Positions 1-12,720 of a stretch of 64,000 bases of DNA are shown piece after piece; the first letter of the stretch is position 1, and each line of letters begins with the position of its first letter. Origin of the DNA: Paralvinella palmiformis (lineage: Eukaryota > Annelida > Polychaeta > Terebellida > Alvinellidae); the NCBI GenBank assembly GCA_025642065.1, contig JAODUP010000048.1, forward strand, positions 232,501 to 296,500, read 5' to 3'. A program made the position numbers and the translations under genes. The notes below the pieces were generated by a model. It saw only the letters and a list, made by a program, of their open reading frames with translations. It was not told where the DNA came from and made no database searches.

Positions 1-22
1 ATTGAGAAAAACCGCTATCCTG

Positions 23-23
<1 letters not shown>

Positions 24-108
<85 letters not shown>
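24..108 (+). repeat. (GT)n microsatellite
   Basis: About 42 uninterrupted GT units. Produces a spurious VCVCVC reading frame. Confidence 0.97.
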
Positions 109-110
<2 letters not shown>

Positions 111-1600
111 TTTGTAGGCTGGAAATATCATGTTTTTCGTTTCCTATTTTCATGGCGATAGTTCAGGGTGTGTTCAGAATAAGGATTACTGTTTTTAATA
201 GGATTCGATTAGCAGTTGAAATCGACACATAAAAAATTACAAAATCGAAAAAAATTCCTGTAGACAGGAAACTGACAGTCTACATCGAACTGAGCTACAG
301 TATTACGGAAACTATAGCGAAATATGACGTCCCGACGCTCGTTACAACGGACGGATCATGAACAACATCGGCCAGTCGGGTCGTGCCTTCCGGTAACAGA
401 TCGGTTCGTCTCACTTCGCCGTACAGGTGCCGCGCCTTACGGGAGACCGAGGCAGGGGGGGGGGGGAACGGTCCGAGCGTCAATCGGGTACGAGATACGG
501 TGTGCCGAACGAGACGGCGAGGAAGTGGGCAATTAATTAAGCGGCCAAAGAAGGGCTAATCTAATTAGGGAAACAATTCGCTTGATACCATTCAGTCGAG
601 GCGGGAGTGGGACGAGCTCTTAAAATGGATAGATCAACGCGTGTCGTGTGTGGTACTCACCGAGCGAGATACAGCAAGCCAGCTGAAGCCACTGCCACAG
701 GGTCCTCGATGCCGAGCCGCCCCGGGCCATCATACATGGGCACCGCTAGGACTGGGCCCGGCCGACTATCCGCCTCCTCCCGCTACCGACTCGGCTACTC
801 CGCTACTCCGACGCTCCGACACCGCGCCAATCGTTGATCACGCCGTATGGCCGTTGTACCGGGCGCCACGCGACGGAATGTCGAGGTGTACGCCCCGAGG
901 GCAGGATCGTTCGCCTTGTTAGCGTCCTCGCCTAATGACAGAATGGTTGCCGGTCGGTCGGTCGGGTACATATACACACACACACACACACACGTACACA
1001 GCGACGACGGCGGGGTCTTTGAGCCCGACGGAAATTGCCCCCCGAAATCAGCGTCCCCTTCGCTCTTCTCGGCTGACGACTAGCGTTCCTTCGGCAATGG
1101 CGCTCCGCTCTCTAATTAATGGAGGCGTGCCGCTTCCTTGCCAGGCCAGATTCGGCCTCTTCAAGACATGAATTCGCTTATTAACGACCACCAAATAGAG
1201 AGGGAGAGAGGGAGCCGGCGAGATAGAGAAAGGCCAACACCGAAACACGCAACCACGCACGCACGCACGCACGGGCGCGCACCGTGAGCTTAGCACTAGC
1301 CGGGTCTATTTTCTCTAGTAGCGGCACCGAACCCTACAAACCAGATCTTAGCATGAAAGCCGACTCCTAGGAACTCCACCTAGCGCACGCCCAAAATGCA
1401 GCCGTCGTCGCCATCGACGAGTACACGAAGCGCGCCGTCTTTATCGGGTCGATGTCTGGATGACTTTCGTCGCTGGAGAGCTCTCTTATATTAACAAAGA
1501 TTAATTTCCAGAGGACAATGTTTGTCGAGCGTCGCAACTTCTCTCGGGATTCAATTGACTGTGATGTGTGTGCGCATGTTACTCTGTATGTCTGTGTGTC

Positions 1601-1634
<34 letters not shown>

Positions 1635-3005
1635 GAGGGGGGGGGGGCTGTAATGAGAAATGAGGTGCGGGGATTATCCTTTCTCGTTGCTAAGCATATC
1701 CGGGGTGTTCCACGTCCGCAAGCGATCGTCATCGGTTCCGGACAAAGCCAGCCATTACATCCCAAACACAAATAGATGCGGCGCGCGACGTACTCTCTTA
1801 TCGGAAAGCGAAACGGCGGGGGGGGTCGGAAATAAGTAAAACTCGGGCCGCTGTCACTCACAAGATCTAGATTCCTAGGCGTGGAGAAGTCGAACTAAAG
1901 TGTTTGTCCGGAGACGATCGATTCCATCACCAATATCGGCTCGGGTTAATGCAGTGATGGAGCGCGCCCCGCGCTTGCCCCGGGCGAAACCCGATCTATG
2001 AGAAATTAGCGCCGGCGCCCAGGTGCGGCGACTTGTGCCACTTTCGGCAGTTTTTTAACATCCACTCGGCATCCGAGTACAGAGGACGCTGTCTTCGACG
2101 ATGACGACTCGACTCCAGAAGATCGTTCCTAGTACAGAGCCATCGTTCCAGTTGTCGCTGCCCTCTGTGACGCCTCTTTCTGTCGTCAAGCCACTCGTGT
2201 CACCTATTCCTCAACGGTACATATCTATTAATATGTACGTGTTTGAGTATTCGCGATGCTATCCGCCAGTACGACTGATCTTTCAATAATGCCCGGAAGC
2301 ATGAAATTCACTCCAACCTCCCTGGATCGGTTGACCCACGCAGATGTTGCCACCGGGCGTGGCGGTGTTCGGACTCCGATTCCATCACCCAAAACATAGA
2401 TATCGCTAGGAACGTAGCCTCGGAGATGTCACCGATGAAAGTTCTTTCCGCCTCCTGCCTACGAGATGCCCACCTTCGTTGGTACCGGTTTGCGGCAAAG
2501 AACGCCGACTCGTTCCTGACTCGGGCGGTTTTATTTCGCGGCCATCCACTTTCCAATCGACTGTGTCCTCCCCAAGTCCAATACGGAGCCGGCCAATGGT
2601 AGACCGTGCTGCCCTCTAGCGGCTAGCTGCCAGACTCGAACAATGACTGACTACTGCTTCAGGCGGGCGACAGCGGGCTTTGTGTCCCCGCACGTGGGCC
2701 AAGCTCCGCGGCACCAAGCCCAGCGAAGGAGACGGGGATTGCAAGATGGGAGAGAGAGAGAAAGAGAGAGAAGGGGGGAAGTGGATATGGAAGAGAGAGG
2801 GGAGGATGTGAAAGAATTACAGAGAGAGAGAGCGACCAGTGAGCGATCACCGCCAACACACAGCTCCAGATATCCGCGGCGGTCTCTGCGCTGCGGCGAA
2901 GATTCCTGCCCGCAGGGTAGGCCGCAGGGGGCCGAATAAAGTTCGCCTCGGCGTTTAGAGTCAACATTATTCGGCCTCGGACGGCGTTTACGGCAATATC
3001 GCTCG

Positions 3006-3036
3006 TTGACGGGGTCCAAGATGGCCATTTATGGTC
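3006..3036 (+). promoter_or_regulatory. YY1-type CAAGATGGC beside a CArG-type CCATTTATGG
   Basis: CCAAGATGGC is the core YY1 site common near metazoan start sites. It runs straight into CCATTTATGG, which fits CC(A/T)6GG. GC-rich context of the first 3.3 kb suggests a promoter or enhancer, but no gene start is recognised. Confidence 0.3.
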
Positions 3037-3476
3037 CGCCGTGGGGGTCTAAATACCGACGAGGTAGGTCTTGCGCGTTATTAAATAGTTCCTTTCACAC
3101 GCGGTGGCTGTCTTGTACTGAAGGAAGAAACCTACGGCCGATTACTGTTAGTCAGTCAGTCGGTCGGTCGGTCGGTCGGCTGGCCGGTCGGGGCTGTTAC
3201 AATCGATATTTAAGGCTAACGTGCCGCTCGGGTGCTCTAAGGAAATGAAGTCTATTTAGTACACATTACGGGCCGTTACGCAGATACACGATTGAATTTA
3301 TTATGGACGAGGCGGGTCAAAGCCTACTCTCGAATACTGGGATAAAGCTCTGGTTGTGTTCTGTCTGACTTCTGGCTTCTGGCGAGTTGACGGCACCACT
3401 GTCACCAATAGACAACGGTGTAGAGTAGAACATTGATCAACAATGCCTATGTCCAGTAAGAACATGTGTCTGCGTG

Positions 3477-3573
3477 CGCGCGCGCGCGCGTATGTGCGTG
3501 TGATAAGTATATATATATATATATATATATATATTGAATTGTTCCTGCTAGTTAGGGTTTTTATTAAATATAC

Positions 3574-3606
<33 letters not shown>

Positions 3607-3672
3607 ATATGTTGATTGATTGGTTGTTTGATAAACTGATCGATAAATTGATTGATTGATTGATTGATTGAT
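3477..3672. repeat. (CG)n, two (TA)n and (TTGA)n microsatellites
   Basis: CGCGCG run near 3480, TA runs at about 3508-3535 and 3574-3604, and TTGATTGATTGATTGA at 3643-3672. Confidence 0.9.
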
Positions 3673-4640
3673 CTGTCGATAATATGTTGTTTGATCGAGA
3701 GGGATTAAGTTCACTGTAGCATTGCCACATACCTACATCCCCTTTATGCCGGCTAACAATGCGATAAACAGCCCGATCATATCATTATGAAGCCATTATT
3801 ACTAACAATGGCCTTGTTATCTAAAACATAACTCTGTGTTCCAAAAGAATGAAGGAGTTTTGGCCATTTTATCAACTGGTTAGCTACATCATCTATTTCA
3901 GATTTAATTGATAAGTGGACACAAAACGCAAATGTTAGCGGCGTCTCCCCCCCCCCCCAAAAAAAATTATATCAAATGACAGGTGATTACGCATGCAAAA
4001 CCCCGTCTCTAGTAATTCCATTTGATAGCACGGAATCCAATCAACACAAACACGCAAACGCGCACTCGCACGGACATGCTGCCACAGACTTGCGCAAAAC
4101 TCAGCCATCTATTTCTGGAATCTTCCGCCGCTTCAGCATAAAGGCGTGGCACGTACTCACGCCAAATGGCATCCGCTCATAAAAATAGTTACCTTATCCT
4201 AGCGTTATGGCGTTCTAACCGAGGGGTAAAGGGTTTCCTAACCGTTCATTAAATAACATTTAATTCGAACACAAGTAACAATAACGATCTGAATTTATAT
4301 CTTCTTCCGATATCTTTGCTGGCATTTTAGCTTTGTCCAAGACCGGTCTACTGGAATGGTTAAATATACAGAAATAAACTCGTTCTTATCTATAAATCTA
4401 CATCCAGGCGAAAAGGGCCTCTTCATACCCGAACATGCCTCTAACACCTCGGCTCAAACCTTCACTGGTCTACCATATCCGAAGTGTGGTACACTTTTGT
4501 GAACAATAGTGGCCATGAAACAGGAGCATTTACATTTACAACAAGGCGAACCCCTGCTTACAAGAACTCCGTCCAACACACGCCAATACAGAACATCTAA
4601 CGTTACTATACTCATAAATGCATATATAACTACTACTACT

Positions 4641-4641
<1 letters not shown>

Positions 4642-4685
<44 letters not shown>

Positions 4686-4873
4686 AAATGCCGCTGGTTT
4701 ACAACCACATTTGAGTATATATTGGTCCATTTAGCGACCAATCAATCAATGAAGGTAATAAGATGAAATCCAAAATGAAACACTCCCCAGATAGGGTTAG
4801 GGCGGAATTTGAACCGCGGTACTTGAGCTTAGCGGCCAACCGCACTAAGAGTTCGGCCACGAAGACGAACAAC

Positions 4874-4902
<29 letters not shown>
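4642..4902. repeat. (AAT)n microsatellites, two tracts
   Basis: AAT repeats at about 4642-4682 and 4875-4902, flanking the tRNA-like SINE head at 4790-4872; probably its A-rich or T-rich ends. Confidence 0.88.
4790..4872 (-). mobile_element. tRNA-like SINE head, minus
   Basis: Reverse complement: TTCGTCTTCGTGGCCGAACT, CTTAGTGCGGTTGGCCGCTA, AGCTCAAGTACCGCGGTTCA AATTCCGCC. A and B box-like words about 50 nt apart. Flanked by (AAT)n on both sides. Confidence 0.45.
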
Positions 4903-4904
<2 letters not shown>

Positions 4905-5061
4905 CGCCTGACAGCTGACACAGCGCGATTTTCATGAGACGCGCTCAAAAGCAATAGAAAATAATTTCGCTACCTGTGTCTCCCAGAAATAATTGTCACA
5001 TAATTTCCCGTCGCCAGCGCACCTTTCCGTAACACTATCAGTGAGCCTATTTAGTTACTGG

Positions 5062-5417
5062 CACGTGCCTGAAGCGACGCGGACGTGACGTCAAAGATCG
5101 GCGTCTTTAATGAAATATAATTCGGTCGTAATTTTTCTGTTGGTGTACGATTCCCGTGGCGATCGGCTGATTATGACGGCGTATTAACAGCGGTCTATGG
5201 CGGCCGCTCGGCGTTGCACAGAAGGAAACTATGACGTGCCCCGATCCAGAATAGCCGGGTTTGGTTAGAATGTTTATCTTTCGAGAGCGTCGGACACTGA
5301 CCAACGAAGCTGCGATATGATAACATCCAATTTTAATGGCGGTTTGTTTGTCTTGCGTTAGTCGAACCTGCTACGAGTGGGCATCGGCGTTGTTACCATG
5401 AAATATTACTGACGTCA
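5062..5417. promoter_or_regulatory. Candidate cis-regulatory stretch with two full CRE sites and an E-box
   Basis: CACGTG at 5062-5067, TGACGTCA at 5086-5093 and again TGACGTCA at 5410-5417. The sequence between is CpG-rich and not visibly repetitive. Motifs are seen directly; regulatory function is inference and the target gene is unknown. Confidence 0.35.
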
Positions 5418-5502
5418 GTTATGTATTGATTGTAATTTGGAAAACGTCACTCAGTATAGGTAAACACGCACACAGACACACGCATACACGCACTCACACA
5501 CT

Positions 5503-5533
<31 letters not shown>

Positions 5534-5554
5534 GAGAGAGATTTCAGAATGGTG

Positions 5555-6045
5555 CATCACACGTATTGACAAATACTCGAAAATATGATCACATAACCCA
5601 ATTCTTCAAAAACTAAATTGGCTCTCTGTTAGAGTTAACTTTTACTAACAACGTATAAATCTACCAGTGGTGTACGTGGCGCATGGATACCTATACGTAA
5701 ACCAGAAAGTCATCCCGAAAATCCATGTCATCCTGTTAGATATTATTACACATACCTGTGTCTCGGTTCAAGTCACATGGGGATTGTGCATTGAGTGTCG
5801 AAGTCCCCATTTTATAGAACTGATTGTCGATGAAGATTAGAAATGAGGCGTCTCTCGAATAGTTTAAATCAGTTTTAAAAACTCTGTTTAAGATTGATTT
5901 CACCAATAAATAATGTTTCTCGTTGAAGTATCGATTTTTAACATAAATTTTATTTGGGGTATCACTGTACAGCGCCAGTGAATGGCTTCTGCTAGTAAGG
6001 GTGCTTTATTATATATATATATTATTATTATTATTATTATTATTA
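5555..6045 (+). mobile_element. LINE 3' end (L2/CR1-like), copy B, older
   Basis: The same sequence as copy A at 42.8-43.4 kb can be followed base by base (AAATACTCGAAAATATGATC, CTTCAAAAACTAAATTGGCT, AGAAAGTCATCCCGAAAATC, GTGTCTCGGTTCAAGTCACA), but with more substitutions and several stops. It ends in the same 3' terminus, ACAGCGCCAGTGAATGGCTT ... GGGTGCTTTATTATATAT, followed by an expanded (ATT)n, (CA)n, (GA)n microsatellite. Confidence 0.82.
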
Positions 6046-6054
6046 TTTACACAG

Positions 6055-6097
<43 letters not shown>

Positions 6098-6578
6098 CCT
6101 CCGATTAACCAGATTGCTGGGAGACAATGAGATAATAAGTCTGTTGATTGGAGAACTGATATAACGGAGGATTCTATTTTCTCATATTTGAGATAGTATT
6201 TCTGGTTCATTTTTGTAATCAGCCTATTCGTTACATAGTTGATCGTGAGTTCCCTGAACATACGGAATACGGTGAAATCCTTCTATAAGTCAAACATTGT
6301 GGCGGTTATTTCCTAAACGTCACATGATTGCCGGCGGTTGAAGATTAATTAACGTTATCTGATATGCTGTCAAATGGTTCCAAGATTTATGAGAAATCTT
6401 TAGAAAATGTTACATTACGAATAGTCATACTCACCCCACCCGGTCCATCGATAGATATACGCGTTCGAATTGCATTTTCGTTAAACACGGGACTGCTTGT
6501 CATGAAATAACATATTTATTCATAAATGCATAAATGCATCTAAGTGATAATTAGCTGTTCTTAGAAATCCCTGTAAAA

Positions 6579-6676
6579 CTCCACGTTATATGTAGGCAAC
6601 GTCTCTGAACGTACAGCTCCACGTTACGTGTAGGCAACGTCTCTGAACGTACAGCTCCACGTTTCGTGTAGGCAAC
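6579..6676 (+). repeat. 38-bp tandem repeat, 2.6 copies
   Basis: Units at 6579-6616 and 6617-6654 differ at one or two positions (CTCCACGTTA[ta/cg]TGTAGG ... GAACGTACAG). A third partial unit runs from 6655 to 6676. There is no spacer diversity, so it is not a CRISPR. Confidence 0.9.
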
Positions 6677-6679
6677 TCA

Positions 6680-8860
6680 GTTTGAAATTTGGCCTCATAT
6701 ATTTCGTCTTCTGATGCATATTTTCCATCCTGTGTTGTACACATCACGGCAGTTATTAGCAATATCTGTTTTTGTCAAATACCAATGAAAATAACTGATT
6801 TATTGATCAGTTGCCTTATTAGAACGAGATAAACATAACGATCGTGAATCTTAACAACAATGTCTGTCAAGGTCTGACCTAATTTCGGCAATTTTGACGA
6901 AGTACGATTGGTTTGTGCGATTCGGCAAATGAAGTATGCGAGAAAAAAATAAAATAGGAAACGGCAGGAAATATATCCTTCTGGTCATTTTACACGTCTG
7001 CTGTTATCATTAGTGTTGATATTTTTTCTGATGACAGAGTGGCGTCTTCGTGTCCTAACTTATTATAGCGTGCTATAAATCTCGTCTTTCACATGGCCTC
7101 GAAGTTTGGAAAACACATTACATTACAGTTTACATGTTTACGTTCTAGGACATTGTACTGTAGCCGCTAGGTACCCATGTGTTTACAAAATGTGTTTTTT
7201 TACAAAGCCAGCGGTTGACTATCAGTTACGGAACACCCCAAAACATAAAGGCTCAAAATACGCGAAAATAACCGCTGATAACGCGAAATTAAAACATGTT
7301 TATGTTTTACGGCCACTTTTGTTCACAAGATAGACTAAATGGGTCGAGCGACATCCAAAGGTAATGATGCGAAGTGAAAGATGAAACACCCTTCTGACAT
7401 AGTACTATGTTGAAAAAGTGTGTGTGTGTGTGTGTGTGTGTTTGTGTACGTGCGTGCGTGCATGTATGTGTGTGTGTGTTTGTGTATGTGTGCTAGTCAG
7501 TGATTTTTAATACAGATATAATCACAGATGGTGTCGGCTGGCGTACGTCAAAGCCACCGAGATCGAACCAGGAACAAGCTAAATTGTCAACAGCTACTTG
7601 GACGGGTCTGTGAATGCCGAACAAATATGTTCGCTTCCCACAGAAATCGACTAATTTCTCAAATTAGATTGTCGAAGTCTTTCCGGGTGTGATCGGCGCC
7701 ATTAGCCATTAAGAGTGGGCGTGGCCTTCCCGGACCCTCCTTTTAGGCTCTTGTTAGCCTTCTGTGCGGCGAACTCCGCTCTCGGCGTTTCGTGCGCTGG
7801 TTGACGATGTGGCGACGAATTGATCAGATTGGTTAATTACGCAGGACGTTGAGTGTCCAATGAACGGCGTCGTGGTGACTCGTTGATAATTATACCGACT
7901 GATAAATATTTGATATCGTCATCAACAACGACGATAATATACAGTTATTTACCTTTCTCTAAAACTCCGTGCGGGTCATGTTTGAAGGGTGTTTCATTCT
8001 TTATTACCTCCCTAATATCAGCTGAGGTCGGTCGGTCGATTTAGCTGCTTTGACTATTCTCTTGTTCCTATACGCCCCCCCCCCCAAAAAAAAAAAGACG
8101 TTGATGCCCACCCAACACAGAATTTCTCCCGTCCCTCGTTCGCAACACCCACGCAACTCTCAGAATATTGTACGTCATCCGACGCAACGGTCGCAACGTC
8201 TGCTTCGTTTAGGCTTGATTGAAAAACGTCCACGAACTGAATATATTGGTTAACTTGTTACTGGAATAGATGTGTTGACGATGTAAATACTGGCGTCGAG
8301 AAACAATAAGAGTGAAGTTTTCCTACGGTTATTAAACCGATATAGCAGTTTGGACACGGATCGATATGACGTGAAGAAGAAGAAAATCCTAGTTTAAAGG
8401 GTAAGTAGAGTTTATTAAATTCATTTCTGAGTACGATAGCTGGGGGAGGTCCTGGGGGAGTGGGGATGGCGTCAATATTACAGCTGAATTCTGCAAATAT
8501 CGAAGACACATTATTTTCCGACTTGAAATAAAGAGTATAGATCGTAAAATTGGTTATCTTCTGTCATCGATCCGTTAAGTCGAACGTGTGATAGACACGT
8601 GTCTGTAGGTGTGTCGGGATTTATTTATATTATATGGCCCTGAGCACCAAGAACCGAACGAAGCTTTATATAGTCCTCTGTGAATACGTATTTAATACGA
8701 ACTGATGAAGTAGTTGATATGCGTTATGGTGTTGCCGTTGAAGTAGTGATCGTCAACTACTTGGAGCAGACAGAGCGGGTCGTTATATCGGTGAGAAGCC
8801 GAAATGAGTTAATGGAGATGTGCCGAAGAAGTGGATAAATAACGATGGCATTTGGCAAAG
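6680..8860. other. Intergenic, mostly unique
   Basis: Apart from one SINE fragment (7290-7410) and a (GT)n at 7420-7480, I see only unique sequence, including a CpG-rich stretch 7680-7860 with GGGCGTGGC. No coding signal. Confidence 0.5.
7290..7410 (-). mobile_element. SINE family 1, 3' half
   Basis: TATGTTTTACGGCCACTTTT ... GACTAAATGGGTCGAGCGAC, AAAGATGAAACACCCTTCTG: minus-strand body and tail of family 1 without the tRNA head. Confidence 0.72.
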
Positions 8861-8993
8861 CATCTGTTTAAGAAACAAATCGCTCAACAAAGGAAATGTG
8901 ATCGTCACTGGCCTGAGTCGTGTCTGGCATCTGAATCAAGTACTTAAAGGGTCGATGTGATAGAGTTACGTGTAAGATATTTGGTTGAGCTGT

Positions 8994-8994
8994 T

Positions 8995-9030
<36 letters not shown>

Positions 9031-9230
9031 GGTGTGTGTGTGTGTGTGTGTGATCCCCCCCTCTCTCTCTCTTGGTGCTCAGTGGATAGAATGCCCCATT
9101 CAAACTTCCATTTTAGGGTTATAATCTGACCTGAAAATGTTTCCACATGTCCCAGGCATGACCCACTCCTAGGGTAAACAAATCTATATGTATGTGTGTG
9201 TGTGTGCACGCGCGCGCTTGTGTGCGTGCG

Positions 9231-9266
<36 letters not shown>
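8994..9266. repeat. (CT)n(GT)n and (TA)n microsatellites
   Basis: CT/GT compound run at 8994-9051, CT run at 9060-9072, GT/CG run at 9193-9233 and TA run at 9234-9266. Confidence 0.92.
9070..9190 (+). mobile_element. SINE family 2-like fragment
   Basis: GGTGCTCAGTGGATAGAATG, CATTCAAACTTCC, then CACATGTCCCAGGCATGACC, CACTCCTAGGGTAAACAAAT: a reduced head and the family 2 tail, between microsatellites. Confidence 0.45.
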
Positions 9267-9270
<4 letters not shown>

Positions 9271-9969
9271 GGCCATTAGGAGACAAATATATATCGTGCC
9301 GTTTGAGCACACTTGAGGAGCACGCTGCTGCCATTAATACCCGATACATACGGAACAGAAATACATGAGGAGGCGTTGTTATTCTTGAAGAACACTCGGA
9401 GCCAGCAGGAGCCAGTCAGGAGGCTGCTGCCAGCAGACATCCTGTCCCGTTGATGACCCGTTATGGTGTAGCCTGTTCCATTCATACGATTCCATCAGTT
9501 GCTAGCCGAGAACGTCGGATTTTGATTGAATCCAGGCTGTCGGGAGATGTTATCCGCGCGCGATATAATGTAATCGGCTCGATGTAGAACCTTCGTCATG
9601 GCGCACGCCGGCTACTGTTCGCCTTCCGAAACGTTGACGCCCATCTCTCGTCGCCACAACTCTCCGTGTACTATACCATCGACGTGTGGTGAAAATGTTG
9701 AAGTCGCAACGCCAAACTACCAATCGGGTGAGTGAGTGAGTAAGTGAGTGAGTGAGTCAGTCAGTCAGTCATTCATTTAGTCAGTGATTTGTTTAACTTC
9801 GGCGTTAACTTTAGATATACGGCTGAGGAAAGACTTCTTAGGGGGAAGTGACATGCACAGCTTATATTGGCAGTTGAACACTGACTTATAGAGATTCGGT
9901 GCCCTGACTCCTGCTGGAGTGGCCCACACACTGTCAACTGAACAAGTTAAAAAGTCAAAAAGATACCGG

Positions 9970-10198
9970 ATGGCGCCCATGTGGTGCAGTTTATGCCACA
10001 CCGCACTACTGGTCTCCAGGATCGAGTTCCAGGAGTGAATCCCAGTGTTACCTAAGTCCGTGGGATGTTCCAAGACCCAACAAAAAGCTCCAGCCAGATC
10101 AGATCATTCATTACCTAAGGGAGTAGCCCCTCGGACATATGTTCCAGGATTCATTAGCGCCTAAAGGATAAACCAAGTCATCACAAAATCAACCCTAA
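9970..10198 (+). mobile_element. SINE family 2-like copy
   Basis: GCCCATGTGGTGCAGTTTAT ... GGATCGAGTTCC as tRNA-like head, then GTGGGATGTTCC, CTCGGACATATGTTCCAG and GGATAAACCAAGTCATCAC as body and tail. Confidence 0.5.
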
Positions 10199-10214
10199 AC
10201 ATTGCAGAATACCA

Positions 10215-10395
10215 TATGTTGTTGTTGCCGCTTTTGTGCACATGCATGGTATATAGGCTAAACGGACCGAGTGACATCTAAATGTACTGAGGAAAAAAGA
10301 GACACCCTTCAGTCACAGCCAGGGGGGTTTTGAATTCAAGGTGTTGTGGATCTGTGGCGAACCACGCTACCAGTTAGGCCATCCTGGCCCCCCCC
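10215..10395 (-). mobile_element. SINE family 1, older copy
   Basis: Body motifs TGTGCACATGCATGGTATAT, AGGCTAAACGGACCGAGTGA and GACACCCTTCAG, then a degenerate head TTTGAATTCAAGG ... TTAGGCCATCCTGGCCCCC in reverse. The (GTTGTT)n at 10218 is its tail side. Confidence 0.6.
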
Positions 10396-11149
10396 AACAG
10401 GAAACCAGTAGCATTTGTTATAATATTAAAACAATTGGGAATAAATTTATTTTGTGCTAGAACATCATACGTTAAAGCCCCGTGCGAATGCTGCACATCC
10501 CTCAGTATTAGATTGTCATTATAGACCATGTTAAAGTCATTTTGGCTAATGCCATCTAAATAGAGTTGACTGTTATCACACACAAAAAGCTGCACATTCC
10601 GTCTAAAAGTCTAATCTTACTTAAGTCAAAGTGTCAAAGAACTAACAGAGTAAAGGGGTAGGCGTGTGTTATTTATATGCGGATATTCAGTTCAGCGGAA
10701 TACATATAGTACAATTAATGGTACTATTTCATATGCCTACAGTACGGGTGCATCTATACCTATATTATATCTATTATATCTGTATTATTACATATGTTAA
10801 TAAATTGTTATAATCTCAACTTATATCTCCTGGAAGTTAGTTATTTTATCATTCATGATTATTATTTTGCTATCCCCACCTCCAGCCAGTTATGGATCTG
10901 TGTAATGTACCAGTAACCTCAACTTTCCGGGAAGTATACTGCTTTTAGCTGCCAGTTTTAGGCGAGACTCGGCAAAAACTAGTAGTCGGCTAGTGGAATC
11001 GAAGCGAGTATCTGTCAGTTCGTAGTCCGCCACTCTAACCGTTGTGCCACAACAACTGAGAGATGAAGTTGTAAATCAAGAACTCATATCTGGTTATCAT
11101 GACGCTGATCTGTCCAATAAGAGCCAGACAACAACTATAACAACAACAA

Positions 11150-11150
11150 C

Positions 11151-11188
<38 letters not shown>

Positions 11189-11320
11189 CAACATGAAGAG
11201 AAGCCCGCAAATAGAACATAATAGCCTAATACAGTACATTGTCGATATCACAGCAGAGAGAGGGGGAGTGATAGGGGGAGATATGTGTAAGGAATATGGG
11301 GATATGGGGAGTTGTGTGAG

Positions 11321-11360
<40 letters not shown>

Positions 11361-11425
11361 AGAAGAAGAAGAAGAAGAAGAAGAAGAAGGGTGAGAGATG
11401 GGGAAGGCAATAGGGGGGGGGGGAG
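11150..11425 (+). repeat. (AAT)n, (GA)n(GAA)n and G-run microsatellites
   Basis: ATA/AAT at 11150-11184, GA at 11324-11357 passing into GAA at 11357-11388, and a G run at about 11413-11422. Give purely low-complexity frames. Confidence 0.95.
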
Positions 11426-11544
11426 AAGTCATAGAAAAAGAAGTGAGATGAGGACAATGATATAGAGAGGAGATTCCCCTTAAGCTTAGCCCTAATACTG
11501 GACTCATACGGAACATATGCCCGATGGGCTACTCCCTAGGATCA

Positions 11545-11685
11545 TGAAGTGCTGAAGGCAAAACCCATCGACGGCCGAACCATCCCATACGGACAGGATA
11601 AATGCCGGGATTCGAACTGGCGACCTGGAACTAGGCAGCGGAGCGCGCCACCGACTGCAACCCGGTTAACGTCCGCTACGCGTCG
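11545..11685 (-). mobile_element. tRNA-like SINE, minus
   Basis: GCCGGGATTCGAACTGGCGA (B box in reverse), CCACCGACTGCAACCCGGTT, AACGTCCGCTACGCG; body CATAGGATC-like words and GACAGGATAAATG upstream. Head region recognisable, ends not defined. Confidence 0.4.
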
Positions 11686-12351
11686 CTGGCTGGCATCAAA
11701 TAGCGGCAGCCGTCTGATTGGAATCTAGACGACGTTAGTTAGACGTCTGTCACGCCACTGTATCGTGACACCCGTCTACTTGATGGCTGGCGGAAGAAAT
11801 AATAATGCCGACGACGGAGGCATTTCTGCCCGAAGATCAATAATTTGTTAATAATATGACAGAGGGTACTGGCGTGTCCAGGTTGATAAACAAGACTCTT
11901 ATAGCGTGTGGCCTCAGCACGACAGATCATTTTTTGTTTGTTGATGCGTTATCTACACGACCCAGTTGTACGCGTTAAATCTTCTGCTGTATGCCCTTCG
12001 CCTTGGGAATACTGGCCGGGCGAGCTACGTCTGGCTTACAAGGATCACTTGGAGGAGATAACCCTTCAGGGTATCGGCCTTAAAAAGCCCGGATAACACA
12101 AACCAAGTCGTGCGGAGGGGGAAAGTAATGAAGCGCCATCGGTTTTTAAGCGATATATCGTGGATTCAATTCCGGAAGCTTTAATCAAAAATTAGTTGTT
12201 GTGCCCCATTAAATGTTGAAAGTGATTATTTTTACAAAAACTCAAAATATTGGTAAAACTGTTTGAATTAGGACACAACAGGTGCAATTAAAACTCAATG
12301 TTAATGAGGTGATATATCATATTGAAAATTAGCTCATATAGGTATTAATTA

Positions 12352-12389
<38 letters not shown>

Positions 12390-12549
12390 GATGATATAAA
12401 CTAAATGTTCAATAGCCCCAAAGGAATAATTTGTTATAGACAAGGGCATCATTTACGTGTCATAATTGTTTTTAAAAGATTATTTATGTATTTACACGAA
12501 CATGAAAGATGTCTGTGATTAAAGCTTCACTAAAGATCTATCCGTGTTC

Positions 12550-12720
12550 TTAATCAGGATACAGGGAACCCTGAGAACGACCATCAACTGCCGGAATAAG
12601 CTTCCAAAGGACATCAGAAACGTACCCCAGATTCCAGGTTTGAGGAAACCTTCAGAATTTTTTTTTTCTAGCCTTTTAGAGAAATTATAATTTTATTGTT
12701 TCTAGAATGTCTAACATAAT
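12550..12720 (+). mobile_element. LINE C-terminal fragment (CR1-like)
   Basis: Plus-strand peptides NKLPKDIRNVPQIP and, after slips in a T run, FSSLLEK correspond to the 'WNxLPxDIRN...FRKxLKTFLF' end of CR1/Jockey-group reverse transcriptases. Short and decayed. Confidence 0.5.

Larger units (their letters stand above)
1..3300. other. GC- and CpG-rich non-coding block
   Basis: Visibly richer in GC and CG dinucleotides than the rest of the window. Contains (GT)n, (CA)n and G runs, GTCGGTCGGTCG at 3156-3180 and several purine-rich tracts. The open frames are low-complexity or unsupported. It may be the promoter-proximal region of a gene beyond the left edge; no exon recognised. Confidence 0.5.

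Noticed and set aside
1367..1861. 164-codon open frame on the minus strand, the longest in the window
   Set aside because: Its middle is a THTHTH run from the (GT)n microsatellite, it has no recognisable domain and no splice context; treated as chance in CpG-rich DNA.
2308..2556. Arg/Ala-rich 82-codon minus-strand frame
   Set aside because: Typical composition of a random frame in GC-rich sequence; no similarity or splice sites recognised.
6579..6676. CRISPR-like repeat array
   Set aside because: Direct head-to-tail units without spacers in a eukaryotic genome.
11193..11516. Several 70-96 codon frames rich in R/E, S/L or F
   Set aside because: Translations of (GA)n(GAA)n tracts in different frames.
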